From contig CM022666.1 of assembly GCA_012295275.1 (NCBI GenBank), forward strand, positions 8,948,423-9,012,422: a stretch of DNA of 64,000 bases, written 5' to 3'. A program made the position numbers and the translations under genes. The stretch is from Chrysomallon squamiferum (taxonomy: Eukaryota; Mollusca; Gastropoda; Neomphalida; Peltospiridae). This document shows positions 40,476 to 53,720 of this stretch, piece by piece. The notes beneath the pieces were generated by a model, which saw only the letters and a list, made by a program, of their open reading frames with translations, had not been told where the DNA came from and searched no databases. Numbering within the stretch: the stretch's first letter is position 1; each line of letters starts with the position of its first letter.

Positions 40476-41732
40476 TTAACTTGATTTCAAATGTCCATTT
40501 GTATGTTCATGGGACAGAAACTTCCCATTTGCAACTCCATTGCCACTTTTCCCTGTGTTATTTTCATCAATTTCTTTCACAGCACCATGGTCTGGTGAAG
40601 TTAAGAACATTCGGTCCTCTATAATGTTTTCCTTTGAATAGGCTCTCCACACTGGAAGATTTTGAGCAATCAAAACAAAGAGTTTGCCAAGAGTCTGTAT
40701 GAGAATGGTTTGGTGAAAGATAGCAAACAGGCGGTAATAGGGTCCATGAAACGGATCTGATATCGCAGGACACAGCATATTGTTTAGATTCACTTTAGAT
40801 GCCTAGGAAAAATAATCAAAAAATTAAATTAAATAAAGCAACAAAAACAACAGCAACAACAACACTAACAATAATATCAATAGCAAACTGTAATATAATA
40901 ATAATAATCAAGACTGCTTTACTTACCATTGTCTAGAGAAGTGTACACATCATACTAAAATTTGAAGTGGATTTGAGTGAACTTTCATAAGTAGTATTTG
41001 AAGTGTAATAAAATTGAGAAGTGTAATGACGTTCATTTACCTGAGAAAGAATTTGAAGTGGAATAAAGTGTATTTAATACATCAACAATATGAAGTATAA
41101 TGAATTTACCATAGCTAGAACTATAAATTAACGAAGTGTACTTACCATAACCAGACCTTGAAGTGTAATGAAATAGACTTATAGCAAGGTTTTAAAATAG
41201 ACTGAAGTTTACTTACCACAGCAAGGATTTGAAGTGGAATGAAGTGTACTTACCACAGCAAGGATTTGAAGTGGAATGAAGTGTACTTACCACAGCAAGG
41301 ATTTGAAGTGGAATGAAGTGGTAAAGGTACAGAATACCCAGAGACATTGACGACCAGCTGAAGTCAAGTAAATCTTCTGGAATGTACACACCTGTAAAAA
41401 CATTTTAAATGTTTCTTAATTTTGCTTGTTTTCAACAAAGAGAAATATGCAATACACTTTTCAGCAATAGCTGCAATGTCCAATGTGCATAATAAAACAT
41501 GTCACAGATTTTGATAAACAAGGGAACTGGACAAGACAGGAAACAGCCCAGTGAATGAACATGTAAAAAAATGTATCTTATTGATTGTTAATCATTTATA
41601 ATGAAAGAAAACAACTATTTGACAAATACCCTGTATAATTTTCATGAGGATGTAGTTTTGTTATCTCAAACATACATTCATACATATAGTTGTATGTGTG
41701 TATGTATGCATGTGAGTGTATATGTATGTATA

Positions 41733-41792
<60 letters not shown>

Positions 41793-42377
41793 CATACATA
41801 CATACATACATACATACATACATACATACACATATATATATAAATACATACACACATACATATAATAAATAACTGAATATATAAAAACAACAACAACAAT
41901 AAATAATGATACTGATGATGATGATGATAAATAAATAATAAATTAAAATAGAGTATATTATGTGTCTACTGTATCTTTTATACTAACATATAAAATAACA
42001 TCTCCAGGGAATAAATAACTTGCATTATCTTATTACATATTAAATGATTAATAATAATAATAATAAAAACAAACTGTAATAAAATTTAAAATATCAAAGA
42101 AAAAAGGTTTTAAAACATATCAAAAGAGAATATTTTATTTTTCAAAATCTTTTACTAAAATGTAATTTAATAAGTGTCAAAATATATTTAAAAAAATACT
42201 ACGTCACTCACTGACACATGCTTTAGCATATATTCATAATATTCCTAACGAGTATATTTATATTCAGTCTGTTCTGACATTAGGTCAGAGAAACCGTATT
42301 AAAATGTAACACAGCAATTCAGTTACATTTGAGAAAGAGCACAGTATTTTTTCTCTTTTGTTGTCTTGATTACTTAC

Positions 42378-42410
<33 letters not shown>

Positions 42411-43928
42411 TTAGAGCGAGAGAGAGAGAGAGAGAATAATACATATGCATAAATTAGTTTTAAAAATTTCCTGTTAGTTAAATTAAAATGGAAATTTGAA
42501 GTCACACACACATACTTAATCACATATAATTTATCACAAAACAGCTTTGAAATTATTTTAAACATTACAATAATACAGGTACAGGTAGTATACAGGCTTA
42601 CAAAATAATAATAAAAATAAATAATAAAAACAGCTAATGACTTTAAGTGCAGGTCAATATTTTTAACTGTGTTAATGATTATTGCAAACTAAAAATAAGT
42701 GATTGATACAAAATTAATAAGCTGGGTTTAAGTCAAATGCTAGAATGATAAATCATTTTTAATAGATTTTTGATGTTGGTTACAATATATTGTTTGTCAC
42801 AGCAGATACTCACTATAGTAATAATAATTTTAATAGTAAGAAGGAGGAGGAGAAGAAATAGATAACAGTAAAAGATATTATTGTTAAATTATTTATTTGT
42901 CAATATACAACGTTATAACAATAGTAAAAAAAAGAAGAAATAACTGGATAGCTGTAGTATAAGTAGTGGTGGAAGTAGTAGCAGAAGTAATGGACATAGT
43001 AGTAGTAAAAGTAAGACACCCCAGCATAAAAATAAAAATGGCTCTGTGGATCATTTAAGGGTAAATAACATAGTGGCAGTAATAGCAGTTGTAATAGTAG
43101 TAGTAGTAGTAGTAGGAAGAGGAGTGTTAAATAATAATAATAATAATAATAATAAAAATTAAATAAATAAATATATAAATATATAAATAAACAAAACAAA
43201 ACCAGTTAAAAAAATAAAAATAAATAAATTAAAGTTCAGTAAAATAAAGTATTAAAAAATAACCAATTTTAATAATAAATATTATCCAGGCACCACTTCA
43301 AAATAAGATGAAATAAAAGAAAGGTGTAATGTTTATTTAAAAAAATATGTTTCACTTACTTCCTGATTTCATGAGGTAAAACGGAACAACTAACATCAGT
43401 ATGTGCTGAATGTAATAAACCTCTGTCTCCATTGGCAACTGAAAAATGTAAATAATAATATATGTATAAATAACAGTTATAATATAAATAAATAACATTA
43501 ATAATAATATAAATAAATAACAGTAATAACATAAAAAATAACAGCTATGATAATATAAATAAATAACAGTAATAATAATATAAAAAAATATTTATAAAAA
43601 TATTGACAAATAATGTTAATAGTTTATCTAATATCTACACTGACTGAAGTCATCTTTATTATTATTATCATTATTGTTGTTGTTGTTGTTTCTAAGAAAA
43701 TAGAAATAAATAAGAAATATTCACTATGTGTGTGTATTATTACTGTAATGCTTACCAGTCGAGTATTGACTACAGGAAACAAGATGGCTATGGGTGCCCC
43801 AGTCAACATGTGGAGATGTAGACGAAACACTGCAGTGACAGTCTTGCTTTGTGGTGCTGCTAACAAATATATCTGCAACAACAACATCATTTTATTTTTA
43901 ATTTATTAAAACTGATTTCTTCTTCATC

Positions 43929-43960
<32 letters not shown>

Positions 43961-45977
43961 ATGTTCATAAAATGTTTTTATTTCCTTCCTGTTTATTTGT
44001 GGAAATAGTTCCATACAGAAAAAGAAAAGTGACAAAAACTAAATTTGTTTAACTTGTGAGAAGCAATCTTCACTAGAAGAATCATATAATTTTACATGAA
44101 AGAAAATGTTTAATTTTTTAAATGCATTTGTCAGCAGAAGTTTACAAAATGCCTTGAAAATGATAATTATTTTCAGTTGGACTTTAGGATTGTTGCCCTT
44201 TAACGTGCCATGTTCTAACCTCTGAACAGTCACTGCACAAATAAATTACTATACAAAAGATCTACAATATTATGGCTTAAATTTTTAGAAAAAACCCTAA
44301 AATAGATTTGAAATAATAAATATTTTCAATACCTAATTTTAGTTTTGGCCTTATGTAAAAACTACTAGAGATAGTAACTTGAAATTTTGTCCAATGTTCA
44401 TGTAAATTAGTTTCAAAACTTGATTTTTGAGATATAAGATGTAAAAATTCTGTGCAGTATTTTATTTTTTCATTTTATTTTATTTTTTATTTCTGCTTTC
44501 TTATTTTTTCTTTATTATTATTATTATGTTGTTGGTATTTTTTTCTCCTCCTAACAAATAACCCCCAAAAATCCCTTTCTTTCACATCAGACGACGGTTA
44601 GTAAAATATAAGCTACATGTTTTAATTGGTAATAAATCAAAAACTGGTACAAATTAAAGTAGTTTTATTTTTCTGGCTGCAGCTACATTTAGCAGATTCT
44701 TTGATTAATAGCAACTGAAAATTATGGCAAGAAGTGTATATCAAAATGCAGATATAATTGAAATGAAAATTAAAATTAGAAAAGATTACACAGAATGATA
44801 CCTGATTAGACACTAGACATATTTGGGCACTAGACATGATTGAACACAGCTAGACATGACTAGACAAGATAAAACACAAGAGGAATAGACAGGATTAGAC
44901 ATTATTAGACATTACTAGACATGACTAAGCAGGACTAGATTGGACTAAATATAACAGGCCAGTTTCAAATAAAACAAAAATTTAACTAAATTATTAAAAA
45001 GTAAAAGCAAAAAAAAACCAATAACAAACAAACAAACAAACAAAATTCTGTAGAATAGATATAAATATACTGACATGGGAAAAATAATCACAGAGCTGAA
45101 CAAATGTACAATTCATTCTTTTTAACTATATATGTATATTAGCGTATCACTTTCACACAGAACATTTCACCTATGGAATCAATATTTTTGACAGGCTTAT
45201 TGAAAAGCTGCAGTTGTAAGCTGAAACTTAACGATGCAATGATGCATACCAACCACAGCCGGTTCAAATCAATAGGCTGACTTCTCAGAGTGAGTGGGCT
45301 GTGGCTAAGTGTTTACAACTGAGGCATGACAGATTATAGGATCAATTCTTCTTAGTGAACATGCAGAGCATCATATACCTAGATGACCCATTAGTGCTGG
45401 TATTTGTATTTTTTAAATAAAAGGTGCCATTGCTTATGGTTTTTTATGTACAGGAATGTACAAATTTCCTGTTCCAACATGACCTCCAATTTTGGTTTAT
45501 AAAGACCAATTTTAGGTTCTTTCATTCTTGCAGGAATGTTCATATTCTTTTACTTCATAGTGAATGGGTTAGATATTTAGATATAATCTATGGAAATGAC
45601 AGGTGCATATAAAAGAATCCTGTAATGACACTAAATGTCTGAATATCAGATCAACAAACAGTGAGTCATAATGGCCATTTTCTATTTCAGTCACCTAGTT
45701 TATCAGAATATGTGCTTCTTGTTTGAGAAAATGAATATATAAAACTTGCTTCCTATTGACATAGAATTTAAACTCTGCTCCATACGTAACAGCTGGCTAA
45801 TATTGATATCACTTCTTTTATACAAACATCTTCAAACACAAAGGAAAGCTTGTGGTATTTCTAACCTGCATATTGAGTACTGGATGGAATGGTAAATATT
45901 TCTGTGAGACAAAGTGATCTTGCAACCAGTGAGGTTTATATTATCTAACCTTGCTACATCCCACTTAAGTACAACTG

Positions 45978-46017
<40 letters not shown>

Positions 46018-46923
46018 TGCATAAGTGCGTATATATGCTTGTATGTGTGTTTACATTGAAACAGCTGTGATGATGAGAACTGGTTATTGTAGACAATTCT
46101 AGCATGAAATAAGATAGTTATGAATGAAAATGCAAAATTTAGCAAATAGAAAACATGAAAAATCTTCTATTAAATTTCCATTTTAAATTTTTCATGAGTA
46201 AAAAATCATATATATATATCTGGTTGTCTCTTGATTTATAAATGACCAGTATTTACAAAACTTGTATATATATTCAGTTTCTTGTATATAAATTCAGTCA
46301 TTCTTGTTAATATACTCTGAAATTCTGATCATGATGTCAATGTAAAATTTAAAAATAAACAAAAACAGTTAAAAGATATTAAGATTATTTTTACCAAAAA
46401 AACAATACTTGTATGAACAATTAAGAAAAAAAACACAAATTAACAATTAAATAAACAACATACATATTAAAAATTAAGGAACAAAAACACATATTACGAA
46501 ATAAAAACAACAACAATACACAGATTAACAATTAAGAAAACAATACACAAATTAACAGTTAAGTAAACAACACACATTTTAACAGTTAAGAAAACAATAT
46601 ACCTGTATCATTGTTGCTATGTGACAGGGATTCAGCAAATAAATAACTTGACGTGTAGCAAACTTAAATCCAAGCTCAACACCAAAAACAAGACACAGAA
46701 GGACTAGAAGCAACCGTTTGCCAGTGTCATCAGGCTTGATGTGAGAGGCTGGAATTCTGGGAAATGTTAACTTTTGCCATCCTTTCCACATGACAAAGAT
46801 AGCAAAGATGGAGGCAAAGAAAGTTTCAATGACTCTCTGCTGCAGACTGAGAAAATCCACACACTTCTGTCCACCATTGCCAGGCAGTGTGTGGTCAACT
46901 CCCGAATATGTCCACTCAAACAT
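40476..46923 (-). CDS. TMEM164: TMEM164 (ether-lipid acyltransferase family), 5 coding exons, 314 aa
   Basis: Multi-pass membrane protein. Mammalian TMEM164 is reported to acylate ether phospholipids with polyunsaturated fatty acids and to affect ferroptosis. Coding exons on the minus strand are 46603-46923, 43756-43872, 43360-43438, 41291-41391 and 40476-40802. All are GT-AG and in frame. Family blocks are [47 protein letters not shown] (Cys100, His101), [35 protein letters not shown] and [20 protein letters not shown]. At least six hydrophobic segments are visible. The start is set by an in-frame TGA 15 nt upstream of ATG 46921-46923, so the protein is some residues shorter than human at the N-terminus. 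The C-terminal tail of about 55 residues is polar and longer than in human. The coding exon begins at 46987, so it also holds 64 nt of 5' UTR. The donor of exon 41291-41391 is followed by tandem copies of itself. Confidence 0.95.
40921..41316 (-). repeat. Tandem array of a TMEM164 exon end with its 5' splice site (about 37-bp unit)
   Basis: On the plus strand the unit starts ACTTACCACAGCAAGGATTT. Copies begin at 41285 (the real exon end and donor), 41248 and 41211 with an exact 37-bp period and almost no differences. Increasingly decayed copies follow at about 41177, 41140, 41104, 41070, 41035 and 40981, and an ACTTACC at 40921. The unit covers the last about 29 coding nucleotides (FIPLQILAV) plus GTAAGT. 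Three strong, identical 5' splice sites therefore lie in a row. Using the second or third would add 37 or 74 nt and shift the frame. Confidence 0.9.
41722..41860 (+). repeat. Compound (GT)n-(AT)n-(ACAT)n microsatellite
   Basis: A GTGT-rich start, about 25 AT units and then about 12 ACAT units make a long alternating purine-pyrimidine block in TMEM164. It generates several overlapping false open frames on both strands. Confidence 0.95.
42384..42435 (+). repeat. (AT)n, poly-T and (GA)n tract
   Basis: Short AT run, about 22 T, then GAGAGA repeats, in an intron of TMEM164. Confidence 0.85.
44805..44955 (+). repeat. Minisatellite with ACTAGACATGA-like unit
   Basis: About a dozen imperfect copies of a 10-11 bp unit (CTAGACATGA, ATTAGACATT, ACTAGACATG) in TMEM164 intron between exons 46603 and 43872. 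Confidence 0.8.
45290..45420 (+). mobile_element. Possible degenerate tRNA-type SINE
   Basis: TGGCTAAGTGT (45302-45312) matches the polymerase III A-box at all but its last base. GGATCAATTCT (45339-45349) matches the B-box at 8 of 11 positions. The segment ends in an A/T-rich tract with AAATAAAA. No target duplication was seen and the spacing is a few bases short for a tRNA, so this is tentative. Confidence 0.3.
45981..46013 (+). repeat. (GT)n microsatellite
   Basis: About 16 GT units in a TMEM164 intron. Confidence 0.95.
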
Positions 46924-48540
46924 CCTCACCCATACCACTCAACTGAGTTAATTATCCATCAATGTTGTCTGTTGATTCTAGCAACACCTGAAAAAGAATA
47001 AATACAAAAAATAAATAAATAAACAGTTATAATTTATGAAATGACAGAAGAAAAAGAATGAAAGAAAGAAACAAAGAAAAACAAGATTAATATTATGTAA
47101 AATAGTTAAGGTACTGCATCAACACCTGTTTACAATGAAATTAAGGTATCTGAGTTGTGATGTGTGTGTAATTAACTTTCTCCAAGACAAAACACATTGC
47201 AAACTATAAATTCTACACTAAATGATTAGACAATATATCTTTGGCATCTACCAAAAATATACAGACATATACATTCAAACACATCATACATATATAATTT
47301 CACTTGTACACAAACACACACACACAGACATATACCAACCTTGTATCTTCTTCACAAGAAACACACAAATAAATTTCTTTCTTCAGCAACACACAATGTC
47401 TGTTATATACAAGAACCTGTCTGTTTATACCTTATTATAAACACTGGGTGAAATTAGTGTTTAGAAACAGTAGGTATAAATCACTGGTTTTAATTAGAAT
47501 GAAAAACCTGAAGTCCACAGTCCAAGTTACAGAACTGGCACACATCAAATTGACCTCATTTTGGCACATGACAGCAGATACAAATGAATAAACAACACTT
47601 AGTTAAAACTGGGATGTAGCTCAGAACTGAAGGATACAGAATGTTGATGGTTTTAAAGTTTTAGTCAGTGAGACTCTGAAAGATAAGTCTGGAGTGTCTA
47701 AAAACAATGAATAAATGTTTGTTTAATTAAACTTCAGTTTATTTTATTATAAACAAATAAAATCATATTTTTTCTATTATGATGAAAAAATATATGTACT
47801 GCAGCCATTTCTTTAGCAATTAGCAGAAAGTGATCTTTTATATGCACTTCCTCACAGACAGGAAAACATACAGACTGACAAATTAACAATAACAGTTATT
47901 GCTATTATTATTAGTTATCAAAGTATTCAAGCCCTGTATTAATTTTAGCAGCAAACACATATGTACTAGAAGTACTCATAATACTTTTCAGATGTTATTA
48001 TCAAAACAAAAAAATATATATTTTAGCAGATCATTAAATTTACTGCTTCAAATTAGAATGCTGAAAATATTCCAAATTTAGTTAATACACTGCCTAGAGT
48101 CATCTACACTAGATTATCGTTAAATTAAATCAAATTTAAAATAGCTTCAAAAATACCACAGACATTAAATACCACTCTGCCTAGAAACAGATTCAATTTC
48201 TGTTAAATTCATACCTAAGGCCTAGCCTATCTGTTATTATAGTCTGAATATCACTGTTTGTGCCGAATATCTTGAAAATTCATCTGTTTAAAGTTAACAT
48301 GAAAATGTAAACTAGGTTTCTATTTCCATAAGCACCTCCCAGGAGTTTCACATATACAGCAATAAAACCATAGCTGATCAATAGATGAAGCAGTAGATCC
48401 TGTACACACCCCATCATTAATTTAAACTGTAAATATTGCCTTATACAAGATGGTGAAAAATATCTGAAAATACTGTTGTTAAACACTTGATGCTTAATAT
48501 TGTGTGTGATATGGATTAATTGTGAACGAAAGATTGATTT

Positions 48541-48905
48541 CATCAATCTAGAGAGACAGAGATGGAGAAAGATACAGACAGAAATTGAGGGAGAATGAGT
48601 GAAAGAAAGAAAGTGTAAGGGAATGAGAGGCAGACAGATAGAGAGAAATGAAAAGAAAAAGTATAGGAAATACACACTGAAAGAGAAACAGAGTAAAATA
48701 AAAAGATGATGTGAAACAGCAAAAGAGAGAAAGATATGTTGACAGAGATCAAGAGAGAAAGGAAGAAAAAAAGAAAAATAGGAAGGGAAAACATTTATAA
48801 AGGAAAAAAAGAAGAGAAAAAAAGAAAGATGAACAATAGAAGTAACTAGGAGATGGAAAAGCAGAGGAAGATAAAGATGTCTGCAAAGTGAGATGGAAAG
48901 AAAAA
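48541..48905 (+). repeat. Purine-rich (GA/GAAA) block
   Basis: About 360 nt of plus strand consisting mostly of G and A (GAGAGACAGAG, GAAAGAAAG and similar). The lack of stops on the opposite strand creates a 218-residue Phe/Leu/Ser-rich open frame, which is not a gene. Confidence 0.75.
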
Positions 48906-51824
48906 TAAAAGGTGGTTTCAAGTTACAGTCAAACAATTTACATCAACACATGATAAAAAAGCAACCTACCTGGAATTAAACCAATGTACATGTAAACCAA
49001 ACATATGTTTTAAATGTGATAGCATGCAGTGGTCATCTAAATGATACATGTTCACTGTTCCACAATGATCAAATCAAACTTGATAAATTTTCTAAATGAA
49101 TTCTCCAACCGCAAGATGAAATATCTTGAACAGAACAAAGTCTGCTGTAAGACTAAATCTGATAGGCCTGAGAAGTCAGATTATGCTTACAAAAAATATG
49201 ACATGGATGCTAATGCAAATTTGTGATATTTTAATAGTTCATGTGAACTTCACAAAGTGAATAACACAGAGATAAAAATCACATCATGAAATGTAAAACT
49301 GAAGTAAACGGAACAGTCTTCAAACCAGTCTGTTTACCTGGTCACCTTGTTTTATACAGGTCTCTTATTTCTTGACTATCTGTAAGGTTGTGTTATTGTC
49401 ATTATTTTGTGTTTATTTTTATGGAAAGTCTCAACAATACATAGTTCTTTTTCACTACCTCTCTACCTATCTTCCTTTCTGTTTATCTACATACTTATTT
49501 GAGTGTGTGTCTAAATGATATAAGCTCTTAAATATGCATACATATGAACTTATTAATATTATGCATGATTTACATGTGTATGTTTTTCTTATGTCAGTTA
49601 ATGCATATACTGATACAGACATATATATATATATATATATATATGGATTTATGTTCCAATGTGTAGGTATACATATTTTATTCCTGGTATAGTCTTCAAA
49701 GGAAATTCACAAACACACACACACACAGAGTAAAGTAAAAAATCATGGTAATGATACCTCTCTTGTAGCATGCTATTTGTAGTGTTAGATTAGTGTTACC
49801 AATCACAAAGTGATCAGTATATCAGATAATCACCACTGACAATAGTTGTGTGTGCAGAAAACTGATATTCAATACGTTGTTATGTATCACAAACACACCT
49901 CTGTATATGTGTGAGAAGAAGTACACAGGATTACACCTAAACCAAATATATATTTAGTCATTAAAATAATAGATAATAATAATAATCACAATAACAATAA
50001 TAATAAGAATAATAATTTTGATGCTAATAATAATAATAATGATGATGAAGTTGTGGATGTTGATGATGTATCTGAAACATGTATAGCAACATGTATAACA
50101 ATAACAACATCTACAACAACAACAATAATAAAGACGACAACAATTATGTCTATGCAAGAGAAACAAAACCAGAAAAATGAGTTGTTGATAGAAAAAATAT
50201 ATAAATATGATTTATAAGAAGGTTAAATGATCCAAGTACAAAATTTTGAAGCTTTGGTTCACTTGATCCTGGCTAGGTTGTTCAAAAAAATTTGTCAGAA
50301 ATTTGAAGTTGGTTCTTGATCAGATAAAGACTAATTACTCCGTGTAAAGAAACTGCAGATAGATATTATGAAAATAATAAAAGCTGCATGGCGCCCAGTG
50401 CATGTTTTAACAAACTATCAAAAGTGTACTTAATGACTTCCTGAATTCTGATAGCTTTAATTAAAACTTTAGGATTGAAATATATAAATAATAATAGAAA
50501 TAAAGAATATTAATGTAAAGAAAAAAAACAAAAACATTAATAATAAGAGAAAAATGACTGTTTCTGCTCTGGAATTTACAGCGTTAAGTAACGAAGGTCT
50601 ACAGTCTACAGTGTAGATCAGCGGAGGATATAGAATTTTGGGGAAAATGATTATGGAGTGTTGAAAAGCCGTCAAAAGCTGAACATTTGGTGGCTTTTTT
50701 GTAAATTTTGATTTTGATGTGCGTTTTGGAATTAAACTCTCACATAGACATAGACACACACATACCTATGTTTCTAAAGTAAACAAAATGGATGTTTTTA
50801 ATGAATTACTGATTAAAATGTTTATATTATTATTACAAATAAATTAACAAAAATTCAAAATATTCTAATAGAAGTTAATTAATTTAACACAGCACTGACT
50901 GTAAGAAACATCGATCTAAAATATTTGATATAACTAAAATAAAGTTGCAGGCAATAATTTCTCAAGCACCAAGTTCTGCATCGTGTGGTGTAGTTTTTAT
51001 TACGTCTCTCTGTTTGGTCTATTGATTATTTTAGTTAATACAAACATAAATACCAGTCAAGATACTTTCAAACTGGCCACATCTCTTGAACTTTCTCAAG
51101 GTAATATAAAAAATATATATATATGTGGATATAGTAAAATGAAAGTTATTCTTCATTTTTTTTAAATAATAGTTATATTTAAAAAAAATGTTTCTTACAA
51201 ATGAAATAAATATAATAAAATATACCAGTGACACAAACATAAAAAATATGAAAACAAACAAATAAATAAATAAATAAATAATAATCTTACAACTGAAAAT
51301 AACATAAAATATATACTGCTAAGTGAAACAAACTCCACATCCCCCAGACAAGGTATCTGAGAGGTAAAAATCAATGACAGGTGCCAGAACATCAGACATA
51401 CAGACATAAACTGTTTCTTTAATTTGTTTAAAACTAACATAAACAGCCTTCCACATCCTGCAATAACTCTATGATCATTAGCTTACAAGAACACAGAAAG
51501 AGAATTTTGTATAATCTTTCCTTCTCTAGTTTTTATCTTTGTGTGTGGAACTACTAAAAAACAACCAAAAAAAAAAAAGAAGAAAATGTTACATTGAAAT
51601 ATTACACATACATGAACCCACTTTAATTATTATTATCATTATTATTATTATTATTTGTATTATTATTATTACAGAGTAAATATTAATGTCTGTTTATGCA
51701 TATACTAAAAAAAAAAAAGTAAAAATATAAATGAAAATAATACTTCCAAATACTGTGAAAAAAACATTTGTATTAAAAAAAAATAAAAAAATAGAAAAGA
51801 ATTAAAAATCATTTAAAACAACAA

Positions 51825-52150
51825 CCTGCAATCACAACATTAAAACATTGACAACTACAACACATTTACAATATTAACAACAATCAGTATATCTACAACA
51901 TTAACAACAACCAACATATACAATATTAAAACAATGACAACAATCAGTATATCTACATCATTAACAACAACAACCAGCAATCACAACATTAAAACATTGA
52001 CAACTATCAACACACCTACAACCACCAGCATACACAACATTTAAATAGTAGACACTACCAACACATATACAACATTAACAACATCAGGAACAACAACCAT
52101 CACACACAAAATTATTACACTGACAATTATCAATATATTTACAACATTAA
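51825..52150 (+). repeat. Degenerate ACA-rich tandem array
   Basis: Units of the type CAACATTAAAACATTGACAA, ATCAGTATATCTACAACATT and ACAACCAGCAATCAC recur in mixed order with a period near 45-60 bp. Confidence 0.7.
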
Positions 52151-52799
52151 TATCAACCAATATCAGCAATAACAACCAGCATATCAATACCTTTGAATCA
52201 ACTTCAGGAAAACACTGAAAACAACAGCATCTGAACCTACAACAACATATGTGAACGTAACATATTGTGGTAACAAACTTCACAATTTTCTGTAAAATCC
52301 AATCTCTGCAATCTGATCTGGCTAGGTGAAAGATTTGCCCACAAAAGGCATGCTTCAATGGTTCTGTGGTAAAAGCATGATAGAAACTATCCACCCATTC
52401 ATAATACAATCAACATGATCTAATAATAAACAACTGCTTACATTTCCAATCATTTGAATCATTTTATGTAACCTCATACTGTATCTTTATAAATCACTGT
52501 ATCTGGACAAACTCACACACACACACATACATACACTCACATATCTACGTGTGTGTGTGTGCATATGTATGTATACTGAAACCCCTAACTTTTGACCTTC
52601 ATTGCTAAGTCTACATGGAATCAGCAAAGAACAATTTAGTTGTAGTTGATAGATGTTAGATAGTCTAAGTCCCTCGTAAAATAAAAAAAGGTTTAACTTA
52701 TAAACTTCAAGTTTTATGGACGAAATAAAAAATATTGACAAAGGTTCAATTTAGGTCCCCCATAACTTATATTGAACCCTACCAGTCCTTATATTGAAT

Positions 52800-53720
52800 C
52801 AGGGGTTCAGCATAAGGATCAGTGGCTCAGTATGCATTTTCTTTCACCTAATTGAGACTGCTGCACTATAGAATGATGTAAATTTAAAACCAGGATTAGA
52901 AAGATATGAAGTAAGGAAGGAAGGAATAAACATCAGTTCAAAATAGTATACCCACTGTGTCAGTTATATTGTCCAGATCCTCACGTAAGTTGAAGTTTTC
53001 CAACACATGATTCATCATTTTTGATTGTAGCTTATCTGACTATGTCAACTTGGAAGTCAACTTGGAAGTCAACTGAATATCCACCGCCATCTCTGGCAGT
53101 ATTCTGAAGTTATTTTATCTGGCTATTTACAGCTCTGTAGAAGCATGGACCATCTGGAATTGTTGGTACTAGTTTCAAAAGGTAAGAGGGACATCAGGTC
53201 CTTGCTCTTCTCTCTAAGACCATAACTTATTGTCTATATTTTCAGTTCAGAGTCTTCATTTTTGCTGTTCATGTTCGTGTTGACTGTCAGGTTCAGTAGT
53301 GTTGTTTCTGTAACCATTTTGTGATGTCTCTATAACAAGATTTCTGTTGTTCACACATTATATCTGAACTTTCAACTTCAAATCTGGCTCCAGCTGCATA
53401 ATCAGCATCAAATCATACATTTGGATTGCAAGGCCAAATGCCACAACATTCAACTGGTGGTTCAACATAAGGCACTATACATAAAAACACTCAAATGTAA
53501 TTTTCCAGACGAAGCATGAAATTCAACTTTTTCAATGCTCATATGCTCAATGCTCATATCCTAACCTCCAAATATGTCATATCCTACATATGCACCTATA
53601 TACCCATCAGCACTACAGATCTACAAAAAAAGAAAAAAGTTACATTTAAATGGGCTACACATGATTTTTCCTCATCTTTTTCCCTTTGGCTGACTTTCTG
53701 CTATCTTTAATATCACAAAA
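52800..53720. other. Non-repetitive, more balanced block of unknown nature
   Basis: This stretch has visibly higher complexity and G+C than its surroundings but no long open frame. One minus-strand frame near 52935-53040 reads NHVLENFNLREDLDN without stops for about 33 codons. A 14-bp tandem repeat (CAACTTGGAAGT core) lies at about 53046-53073. It may be a non-coding exon region or a dead retroelement. I do not recognise it. Confidence 0.3.

Noticed and set aside
41596-41899. Five overlapping Tyr/Ile/His open frames on both strands
   Set aside because: Products of a compound AT/ACAT microsatellite.
43613-43909. 98-residue plus-strand open frame
   Set aside because: Antisense to the TMEM164 exon 43756-43872.
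46924-46938. N-terminal extension of TMEM164 starting at GTG
   Set aside because: No ATG in this stretch, and an in-frame TGA lies directly upstream; the ATG at 46921-46923 is preferred.
48280-48936. 218-residue open frame on the minus strand
   Set aside because: It lies opposite a GA-rich tract that lacks stops. The product is a Phe/Leu/Ser/His low-complexity string with no domain, and no splice context.
52041-52409. 122-residue minus-strand open frame with Cys-rich segment
   Set aside because: Part of it overlaps an ACA-rich repeat. The rest (residues 1-70) looks somewhat protein-like and is followed by a possible donor, but I recognise no family and see no partner exon.
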